From Neckera pumila (taxonomy: Eukaryota > Streptophyta > Bryopsida > Hypnales > Neckeraceae), in contig OZ018417.1 of the NCBI GenBank assembly GCA_963969595.1, positions 3,908,501 to 3,972,500 on the forward strand: DNA of 64,000 nucleotides, given 5' to 3'. Both the position numbers and the translations under genes were made by a program. Below the pieces are notes generated by a model that did no database searches, was not told the origin of the DNA, and worked only from the letters and a program-made list of their open reading frames with translations. Numbering within the stretch: position 1 is the stretch's first letter; every line of letters starts with the position of its first letter. Shown in pieces: positions 35,328 to 44,401 of the stretch.

Positions 35328-38300
35328 TGTGGGAGCACGCAATGTCATTAGTTAGAAATCCGGATTAGTTTAAGACCAATTCCGTAAATATTTTCGAAAT
35401 TTTGTGGTAGTGAAACTGTGAACCGGAACATTTAGTAGAAACTAGGTAGTCAAGAAGTTCCGGCCCACAAAAACTTGTAGAAGAAGTAAGATACGGACTC
35501 TTACCGGAATCCGGAAACCGGAATGAGATCCGGATTCCGGCAAATCTACGAGCTAGGGGTCCGGCCTACGGAAAGTAGGGATCCGTTTACAAAAGGCGGC
35601 GCATTAAATGACCGAATTAACGGATGTCGGTCGCTGGCCGGGTACTTAAGCGGATGATCTTCTCATTCTTCTCCCTCTTTCTTCCGCTCGAGGAGGTGTG
35701 TGCTTGCAGGTTTGGAGCGCGTTTTCTCTTAGCAGAGTGATATAGTGGTGAGTTAGGCCGGATAGGGAGAGAAGGAAAGGAGGGTACCGATTGCACCGGA
35801 TTAGAGTTCAATGGCGGAAACGTCCGCGCAGGGGCAGAAGACAGTTCCGTCTGTCAAACTCTTGTACCCGATCATTCCATCTGATCCCGGTGAACATTTA
35901 GAGTTAGAGGAAGATCTATCCAGGCTAGGGTGTATAGGGTTCATCCGAAAACCCTGGACGGTGAGGAGCAAGGATTTTCTTCGTGAGTTAGTTTTTGGGG
36001 CGCCGAACCAGTTCGAGCCGACGCCAAGGGGGCGGTTGTCATCTTGGACGGAAGGAATGTGGGCGGAAACTTACGGGTTGACACAGTCCGGATTCGGAAG
36101 TGCAACCCGGTCGGATAAGTTTCATGAGGGAAAATTCAAGAAGCCACCGCACCATAAGGAGGGCTTCTCTGTTAGTGACTGTATCAATGAGCGTCGTAGG
36201 AGGTTACTGAATTTCCTGATTCCCAGAGTATATCCGGAAAAGCCAACGAGAGTTACGGTCACAGTCGCGAATACGATTTCTGGAGCACTGGAAGGCCGGG
36301 TCGTGAACTGGGCAGGCCTAAATCACCAGAAGGTCAAGAAGATGGCGATGGTGGTCGAGAAGGCCAAGCAGAGCTCGCTCAGTACATACTTGTTCCACAT
36401 GTATCATTATTATGATTACGTGACCCTGTCGGAACAAGTTGCATATGAGACCGGAATGCAAATCCTCAAGTACGGATTCACGGAGGAGTTGAAGCTGACG
36501 GGAGAGGCGACCGAAGAAGAAGAGGAAGAGGAGGAGCAGCCGAAACCGAAGCCGCTGGAGAAGAAGAAGCGGCATAAGTTAACCAATCCGGACTCACAAA
36601 GAGCGAGTCTGGACGTACCGGAATTGAATCCAGCCCTGAACTAGCCGTCACCGGAGTATTCTGATGTCTCCGACTTCTATGATGTCGGAGCTCGGTGGAT
36701 GGCACAGTGCCGGAAAATGCACGCAGAGATGGCAGGAGTGATCACGGGCATCGCCAGCGAATTGAACGTGGAGACGGATCAGATCTTCAACGAAATCCGG
36801 AAGAGACCTGATCCGGCACTACTCCAAGAGAAGGACAAGGAGATCGCACTGCTGAAGGCGAAACGGGACCACTACAAGAACAAGTTTTACTGGACGGAGG
36901 GACAGTCAATCTCAGCCCAGAAGAAGGAGACGGATGCCCTAAAGCTCGTCCGGGATTTGAAGGGATTGGTAGAGCAACCGGAACATCTGGTTATCCGGTC
37001 CGCGCTCTACATGAAGAAACTCGATACCGACGGCATTGTCACCGGATCTCGAGTGTTGCAAGTCTTGGTCGATTACGAAGCCAAGATGAAGACCGTTTTG
37101 GACGAGATGCGGCAGTTGCTGAGACCTCTGGATGTGGCCAAGGACGAGTTTGGGCCACTTCCGGATATCTTCATGGAGTCGCCGGTCAAGTACAGAGCCG
37201 GAACTTCCGGAACAAAAGAAGATCCAGGCTTGAAATCTCTCTTCAAGCTGCCCCAGGTACCTTCCTCGGGTCATTTCCAAAAGTGGGGGACGGTAAGTAC
37301 TTTTAGTCCTTCCTCACAATCTCCGGCGGGATCCGGAAAGACAGGGCAGAGAATGCCAATCCGGAGGGACCTCTTAGAAGACATGGGAACGATAAATCCG
37401 GCAAGGGAGCATCCGGAAAAGTTCCCTCACATGGCGGAGCAATCACCAGCAAGGGGGCCCCAATTGATCAATTTAGGAGATCCGGTTCCAGAGGCGAGAC
37501 CGAAGCTTAAGACGGAAATCCGGCAGAGCACGAAGACGGAAATAGTGGAAGTCGAATTCTCTGATCCGGATGAAGAATTGGAGGTGGTGGAACCTGAGAA
37601 GCAACTGAAGCTCCGGAAGTTGGAGAAGCGGAAGCCAGAAGGTAAGAAGCCAACGAAGCAAGAGATCGAAGACTCTGAGTCCGGTGAGTTTGAATCCGCT
37701 ACTGAGTTTGAGGAGGATACGGATGAAGAAGAAACGTCTCCTGCGACTCGGCAGAATCCGCCTCAAGCTGCCAAGATGACGCCAGCTAAGGGTTCCAGTA
37801 AACCGACAACCAAGCAGGGAGTCGGGAATTCAAAGAAGTCTCGGATGACCAAGTAGTTCAAAGGGGACTACTTGTGGAGGTGGATTAGAATTTAGTTAGT
37901 TAGTTCCGGAACCGGAATCCTAGCGTGGGCCCGGGTTCCGGAAGTTTAGGGATAAGGACTTTCCGGTTAAATCGAGATTTCCTTGGTGTGTTTGTGGTTG
38001 CCCTGGTTTGTGGGCTGCCCTTTGTTGTTTTTAGGCTGTTGACTTTGGTTTTGATTTGGGTTTTTAAGGGCAGGCAAATTAGTTGCCCCTCATTCCCTCC
38101 TAGTTGATATTCATTTGTATTTCATTCCCTTTTCGCAATCTAAAGCTTTCGGGTATACATTTTCATTCTATCAGTGTATCCGGATTGGGTTGACCAATGG
38201 TCTGAGTGTTGGAAGGAAAGGACGGGTGAAGAGGAATCCGGAATTAGGAGAATACAGTCTAAGCCGGGAATGTGCTATTGTAAATGTCGTTGGATTGTTG

Positions 38301-38949
38301 ACTTAGGAGCTAAGCATTGTGTCTTTAAACCACTACAAGAGTGGTCCGGGTCTGAGTAGCGGGGAAGCGAGTCCGATTGTCAAGCCGTGCGGAGGTAAGC
38401 GCCCGCCTGAGGAAGTTCCCACCTGTCCGGAAGATCTGCCAACCTTAGAATTCATTCAACTTCTAGAAAGATCACCCCCCCCCCCCCCCCTTATACTTAA
38501 CTCTGAGATCTGTCGTTGTAGTTAGGGAGAGTGAAGTATTCCTGAGTGACCTGTTTTCCGGACTTACCATCCGGAAGCTGTGAGGATCTGGATCTTCTTG
38601 TCTTGCTACAACCTTTTGAGTACTTGGGTGTTTTTTTTTGTGTTTGTTAGGATTATAGGAGAATAACGAGTGGTGAGTCCTTACCCCTCTACAAGATCAA
38701 TAGTGGACCCTCTGAGGGTAAAACAGAGGTATTGAAAACTGGATTGGAAGAAGAGACGTAAACCGGATTCCGGATAGTTTATGATCCGGATCGTGAAGGA
38801 AGCCGGAAAAAGAGAAAGTAGGTAAGAAGGAAGATCGGATATTTAGGATATGCTACGTAGAAATCCAGAAATTCCCTGGGACGATATTTCGTGTTGTCTT
38901 GACACATTTTTGTGTTAAGGATACTTACGCCTAGATTGCGCGTACGACA
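35328..38949 (+). mobile_element. Gene-bearing TG...CA element, copy B (best preserved)
   Basis: The 3622-bp element starts TGTGGGAGCACGCAATG and ends CATTGCGCGTACGACA-like (GATTGCGCGTACGACA), flanked by ATATG on both sides (35323-35327, 38950-38954). Its ends form a short imperfect inverted repeat, TGT.G...CGCAAT. The first 480 bp and last 1090 bp are unrelated to each other, so there are no LTRs. A 5' leader with a CT-rich patch (TTCTCCCTCTTTCTTCCG) precedes the gene; the same leader is in copy A. The 3' region has the conserved block with GCGGAGGTAAGCGCCC near 38390 and a run of C at 38466-38482. Confidence 0.87.
35811..37856 (+). pseudogene. Unrecognised two-domain protein gene of copy B, one amber stop
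   Basis: One frame of 682 codons runs from ATG to TAG with a single in-frame TAG at 36642-36644. Residues 1-230 form a compact domain conserved in all three copies: IIPSDPGEHLELEEDLSRLG, GFIRKPW, GAPNQFEPTPRGR, HHKEGFSVSDC, YPEKPTRVTVTVANTISG, TYLFHMYHYYD. Then comes a Glu-rich and Lys-rich linker. The second half has RKRPDPALL, a coiled coil (EKDKEIALLKAKRDHYKNKF) and SRVLQVLVDYEAKMKTVLDE, and a charged tail ending KKSRMTK, likely a nuclear signal. No catalytic motif of transposases, integrases or polymerases is visible. I recognise no family; a Gag-like or DNA-binding role is only a guess. The stop splits it into 277 and 385 codons in the same frame. Confidence 0.65.
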
Positions 38950-38954
38950 ATATG

Positions 38955-39365
38955 TTCTAATATGATATTTTCTATCCAATATGTGGACGAACATCAAAAT
39001 TTGGAGCACCACAATAACATTCAGTATCGCCACTTTGGCACTTCATTAAAAATGAAAAAAAAAACCCTGCAGAGGTATTGGAAGTTTTGAATCTGTGAGA
39101 TAGTTTACGTTCTGATTTTGACTTCATTGGTGGTGTAGGTGTGCTTGAGCTATGAAGATTACACTGAATAGTGCAACTAGGTTGCCTCAGACTATATATT
39201 GACCATGCTTGAATTTCACATGGTTTACAACTTGAAGGTTGTTAATTTATTTTTTGGCAGCTTTGTAGTGGTTGCAAGGCCTTTTAAATATATATTTTTT
39301 GCAATAATTAGTGATGAAAATCTTTTTTACAGCAATAAAGGTGTATGATATGAGAAATTAGTGTG
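38955..39365. other. Non-coding stretch, possibly the 5' part of the Tc1-like element
   Basis: No frame of note is seen. It lies directly upstream of the Tc1-like transposase remnant and may contain the start of that element, but no terminal inverted repeat was found. Confidence 0.35.
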
Positions 39366-39390
39366 GAGAACCCTAATTGCACTACATTAA

Positions 39391-39970
39391 CCCTTAAAGT
39401 CTCGAGGCCATTTTTCTATCAAAAATCACTCAAAATTGCCATTTCTATTGCATTCACCTAAAAGAGCAGAAAAAATGTTTTTTTAAGTATCTAAACATAG
39501 GATCTAATACTTCACATGTCTGAGATCTTGTGGTAAATTTTTCATTGATTTTGACCTAATGGATTGGAAGATATTAGCATTCAAAGTGGGACAATGAGTT
39601 TTTTTTTCAGGAACTTGCTTAGATTGCCCAAAAAACAAGATTGTCCATTACTTTCTCATCACTAGTCCAAACAGAATGAATCAAAGTTTCACGTGTAGAC
39701 AAAAATGTAATATTTTAGAAAAAAAATTAAAAAAAAATTATTTTGACTTTTTATGATTTGCTTTGTACTGCCCACCAACCTCCATTTTGGGCTTTTTTGC
39801 CATAACTTTTGCTTCCGGGCACTGATTGAAATAAAAATTATGTTTTCAAGAAGCTTATGTATTTTCCTACCTTCACAAAAAGGTTTAGAAAATTATGATG
39901 GATATTGAGACCTTAGGAGCCTACTTGAAGTCGCATTTTGGCCTCCGTAGGACCAATGGGACTTTAGGGG
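39391..39970 (-). mobile_element. TTAA-flanked piggyBac-like MITE, copy 5
   Basis: It starts CCCTTAAAGTCTCGAGGCC and ends ATGGGACTTTAGGGG, flanked by TTAA at 39387-39390 and 39971-39974. Its inner blocks match copy 4 in reverse (CATAACTTTTGCTTCCGGGC near 39804). Removal with one TTAA restores the transposase frame, an independent proof of the TTAA duplication. At 580 bp it is shorter than the other copies. Confidence 0.8.
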
Positions 39971-41398
39971 TTAAGGAAGGCAACAAAGAATATTGGATTT
40001 CATAACCGGGTTGCTGCAAAGAATCTATTTCTTAGTGAAAGGCACAAGGTGCAAAGGTTGGCATTTGCTAAACAACACCAACATTGGATGGCATCTAATT
40101 GGAAGGATGTAATATGGACGGATGAATCTTCATTTAAAATCGGAAAAAGATTGATGCAAGTGAAGGTATGGCGAAAGTTACACGAATGTTTCTCTTAGGA
40201 TTGTTTAGCGCCAGTTTTTAAATCAAGTTGTTCATTAGTAATGGTATGGGCTGCATTCACTGGTTTTGATAAATGTCCATGTCGCAGCACAGGGCAAGCA
40301 ATTTCCCAGTTATACTACCAAAAACCACTTTAAAGTATAACAAAGTGGCTCTAAAGATCGAACCCGCGGGATTCTGTGAAGTAGATAGCCTTATTTGGTT
40401 TTTAAGCTAAGTCAATACCTATATTTCCTCTTCCGGTTCAAATACAACAACCAAAAACACAACAACACCAAGAACTACAATCAGACCCTCTTTTCCTTCT
40501 CCGATCCGGTCTACTTTCCGATACGGTCTGATCAACTCACATCCGCTCTTACTACCATCCGGTTTCGTTTTACCTCTGTTTCACCATCAGAGGGTTTGCC
40601 CCTTTCTTTTGAAAGTGGCAGGCCCGCCGTTCCTTCCGTGAATTATAGTGGCTGAAGACCCACTTCTTCCTTTTCCAATTCTCTACACTAATCCGGACTC
40701 AGTTTGATCCTTCACAGCAACCCAGAAAACTCTCCGGATCACCGGTCACACAAGGACCCCTCGTACGATCCTTTCATACTACAACGACCTTAGCGCCACG
40801 TTTTGTCTGTACAAAGCTAGGCGGCTGCAAGTGAACCCGTCCGTTCCAACATCCACTAAAGTTCTTCTGTTCGCCCACTAAGGCAGCGAAATCTCTCAGG
40901 AGATCGGACACTCAACCGGATTTCTCACCCAGGAGTTCTAGCACGACTAAGGAATCCTTCCCTATCCGCCTAGCCTAACAACAGATGTCTCGCCTAGAAT
41001 CCTAAACCTTAGAGCTGCTGAGGAACTGGAATCCACTCCCAACACTTTCGCAACCTGCTCACTTGCACATAAGATCAAAAACAAGGGCACCAAAGGGAGA
41101 AATCACACCCGCATTAGCATGCGCCTTCTTAACTCCTCACCACACAACCCTGCCACACATGGGAGAGATATGCAACAAGAGGCCAAGAGAAGACGTACAC
41201 AAAAATGAGGTGAAAAGACTCCCAGCTCCCAAGCAGGGGCTGACTTATATACAACTTGATTACAAAGCAAAAAAGCCCCCGGAAATCCGCTCTAGAAATC
41301 CAGGTCTGATCCTAACCGGCCAGACTGGATGAACATCTGATCCGGTCCTAACTATCTTACAAAACTTTACATTCCTAACTACCTACCTATCTACCTAC

Positions 41399-43050
41399 CT
41401 ACTCTCCAACTCCCCCGCCCAGCGTAGGGCTTCTAGGTTCCTCAGGCAGTTGGTTGAAGACGTCAGCAAGGTTCCGGCTCCGCTCCCCGGCAGCTGGATC
41501 CGGAAGATCTGACCCTGGCGATGAATTTAACTGAATTGGTTGCCCAGGCCCAGGTCTCCGATTACTCTTCCTTGACTCGGGTGTTTGATCCTTGCGCTCC
41601 CTCGGATTCAATCCTCCTGCTGCAAACGAATTCGGTAGCGATATATCCGAGAGGTGGATCTCCCGGGAGTACATGGACCCGTTCAGCTTTCGACTGCTAA
41701 CGTCCATCCGGTCGGCCGCCTCTCTCGCTGCCACTAAGGACGCTTCCACCCGATCGGTGAAGTCGGTCAGGATCCAAACTATCCGGGAACCGGATAACTT
41801 CTTCTCCTCATGCACCTTTTGTCAAATAGTACCGCCTTGACTGCGGTGGATCTGGACTCTCCAAGAGTGTCCTTCACCGACTCGGCCACCTTCCGGGTTG
41901 CTTCCGCCATCTCAATGACTGCCGCCTTGTCTTCCCTGAGGGCTACCATGTCAGCCCTCAGAGCGTTGACTTCCTCCTGAAGTCGACGGATCTCTACTTC
42001 CTGCTTCCGGCTCTCATCCGGATCGGCTAGGTATTGGCCCACCTTACCCGGCAATTCAATATTGGCCGGTGCACCCACCATCTCTCCGATAGTGGTGAAA
42101 GCTCTCCGCTTGACCTCCCAATCCGCTTGTATCCCACACAGGATAACTGTCAACTGGTTGAACGGGTCGGCTTGATCCTTGAGATCTGGCATTTCCACCT
42201 CCGGTCCTTGTTCTACTGTGGACCGGGGGTTCGAGGGGGTTCCTCTCTTGCAAGGGGGCATCGTCTTCATCCGCTTCTTCGGCCGGGACGGCTCCTCCTC
42301 TTCCTCCTCTTCTGTCTCGGGTTCGGATCCGGTTTGCTCTTCCATTTCGTCATCCGAACCCGACTCTCCATACTTCAAGATAGACTCCTGAATGCTCCAT
42401 GTCTTCTCCTCCATCTGCGTGAGGAGTTGGTTTCGCTGGTAGAGGTGGAAAAGGTAGGGATTCAAAGGAGTGGCCCTACTCTTTCCGATCCTCGTCACCA
42501 ACTGGGACACCAGATCGGAAAAGATCCGGGCCCAGTTCACTTTCCGTTCCTCGCTCAGGGAACCAAAAATCGTGTTGCCGATGGTCATCGTCACCCTCGT
42601 CGGCTTCTCCGGATGGACGATCAGAACCAGGAACTGGAGGAGATTGCGATGCCGGTCGCTCTTACAATCTGCGACCGCGTACCCGTCCTTGTTGCTCGGC
42701 TCCCCATGAAACTTGTCATGGATGAATTTATCCTTCCGTCCGGCCATACCGGAACCTCCCATCCGGAAGTTGTAAACTTCCCTCCACCTTTCTTCTTCCT
42801 ATTCGACCGGGCGACCCTGGAAAGTATTGTCAAACTCGTTCGACACCTTACACCTAATCTCTTTGACCATCCGCTCTTCCCGAAACCCCCAGGGTTTATC
42901 CATCAAGACGAGGCACCCCATGGCGTTGAGGTCCTCCATGAGCTCAGTCCGGGCCGGTTCCTCCGTAGGAATGACCGGAACTATCTTCTGGAGCTTGACG
43001 TCGGAGGAGGAACTGGGCGCGCCCGGTCTGGTCTTACGCAGCTGAGGCAT
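41399..43050 (-). pseudogene. Unrecognised protein gene of copy C, one stop and one frameshift
   Basis: From the ATG at 43050 the frame shows VPVIPTEEPARTELMEDLNA, GCLVLMDKPWGF, then after a TAG at 42799 HGEPSNKDGYAVADC, HPEKPTRVTMTIGNTIFG and NPYLFHLYQRNQ, an acidic/Arg linker and a long coiled coil (EVEIRRLQEEVNALRADMVA). Around 41779-41815 the frame shifts and continues as GSRIVWILTDFTDRVEAS, matching SRVLQVLVDYEAKM of copy B. The tail is Pro/Gly/Arg-rich and unlike the lysine tail of A and B. Domain order is the same as in copy B. Function unknown. Confidence 0.6.
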
Positions 43051-43324
43051 GGACACTAAATGACCGCTGGACCCTTACCGATCACTACCTCATTCTCTCC
43101 TAGACGCACGTCCTGTTCCTCACTTCCTCTCGTCCGATCTCAACCAGAAAGCACCACCAAAACCTGCAACCCACATGTTCTTTACTCTTTCTACACTCTC
43201 AGATATACCCAGCTGGAAGCGCATATACATACAACGGCTCTGGTGCAGTTGGAGGCGTAAAAGCGCTCAAAGTCAGCTCCAGAGCTCGAGGGAAGTAAAG
43301 GAGTGAAAATGAGGACGTTCAGTC

Positions 43325-43332
43325 TTTATATA
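43325..43332 (-). promoter_or_regulatory. TATA box of the copy C gene
   Basis: On the minus strand CTATATAAAGACTG lies about 275 bases before the ATG at 43050. It is the only clear TATA box among the three gene copies; A and B have ACTTAAGC at a comparable place before the CT-rich leader. It implies that the element carries its own promoter. Confidence 0.55.
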
Positions 43333-43669
43333 GTCTCAGGACCCCTAGCAGGTCATCATGATCCTTTCCGATCCGGTCCTCTATCAATCTAATCCAACCC
43401 TAATCCAATCTGAGATGAGATCCGGATGTGATTCCGCTCTTGAACACTAACATTCTGACCGGATCAGATACAGTTTTCTCCTTACTGGATTAGCGTTGCC
43501 TATCCCTAGTTTCCTTCTGCCCCTCTAACCGGATACGGATCCTAATTACCTGTTTCCGTTCCATTATTTAGACAATCAGAGAAAAACCAAAAATTCTGGT
43601 TGCGACAGTCCACTTGTCATAATGCCACCTGATAGACGGAGAGGTAGAGACTTTGTCAATGTAAGGTAG

Positions 43670-44401
43670 GATGCTCTAAAAGCAACCCTTTAAGTGTTAA
43701 TCCACCTTTTTTGTAAATTTACATGATTAAAAATATTTTTCACTCATTTTTCGGAGAAAGAAAAATGGATGAAGAACTTAACCCAAGTGGTTTCATATTT
43801 TTTGAATTTCTTTTGAATTAGTTAATAATTTCCTAAAATTTCTGTTGTAGACACCTATTTGTGACCCTAGGTATCCTAAAATGCGGTTGCGCCCGGACCC
43901 CCTGCCGCGCGTCCGCGTCATGTCCACATGGCTGCTGCTTTCCATGCCCCGTTGACACGTGGTGTCTTCCCACTAGCAGATGAAAGATACGCTTGCTCCA
44001 CCTCTTTCTCTATAGTTCGAACTTCTTCGATCCCGCACTGGCTGTGGCCGATGGCTTGTATGGCTATGGTGGACTCGACGATCTCGACCTTGGCAATTAT
44101 CTTGTGGCTCCCGAAGGTTCCTCAAATTCTCGATCTCCTCTTCTGTATCCTCTGTATCCCAGCTCTGTGTGTGAGAGTTTTTGGGAACTCTTTCTTGCCT
44201 TCTGTGCTTGGCTATGGCGGACACAATTTCCAGTTGGCGCATGGGGCCCTAACATAAAATCTGTGGAATATTGGTATTTTCTTTTCTAAGGTCTGCGGTA
44301 GCACGATGAATTTCCGGCGGAGGTGGAGTGGTTGGCTCATTTTGTAGTTCGGAGAGCGGAGAGTCGGTTGGATTGGAGCAAATAGGGCTCGGTTTTGCGA
44401 A
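43670..44401 (+). promoter_or_regulatory. Upstream region of LHCB7 with a G-box
   Basis: GACACGTGGTG at 43954-43964 is a G-box (CACGTGG), a light- and ABA-responsive element common in promoters of light-harvesting genes, about 440 bases before the ATG. A purine-rich leader (GGCGGAGGTGGAG near 44317) follows. No clear TATA box was seen close to the start. The part 43730-43850 resembles the 173-bp repeat at 50824-51240. Open frames here are short and not convincing. Confidence 0.45.

Larger units (their letters stand above)
40280..43607 (-). mobile_element. Gene-bearing TG...CA element, copy C
   Basis: The 3328-bp element starts TGTCGCAGCACAGGG and ends CTGGTTGCGACA, flanked by GTCCA on both sides (40275-40279, 43608-43612). 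Removing it with one GTCCA rejoins the Tc1-like frame as DKCPLVIMPP, which proves the insertion and its limits. The ends form an inverted repeat, TGTCGCA. There are no LTRs. It is diverged from copies A and B and represents another subfamily, but the gene is homologous and in the same place. Confidence 0.87.
39366..43669 (+). pseudogene. Tc1-like transposase remnant, split by two insertions
   Basis: Three pieces (39366-39390, 39975-40279, 43613-43669) read as one frame once the MITE at 39391-39970 and the element at 40280-43607, with one copy of each duplication, are removed. The joined product shows a helix-turn-helix end (TLRKATKNIGFHNRVAAKN), then WKDVIWTDESSF with the first or second catalytic Asp, VMVWAAF, and VIMPPDRRRGRDF. 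These are marks of Tc1/mariner transposases of the DDE type. A TAG lies after ECFS. The 5' start and the last catalytic Glu region are missing. Tc1-type genes are rare in flowering plants. Confidence 0.8.

Noticed and set aside
36642..36644. In-frame amber stop in copy B, with TAG also in copy A, as programmed readthrough between two products
   Set aside because: The stops in A (23885) and B lie about 18 codons apart when aligned, and copy C has no stop in this linker. They look like independent mutations.
42034..43059. 341-codon plus-strand frame
   Set aside because: It is the antisense shadow of the copy C gene, whose minus-strand protein is conserved in the other copies.
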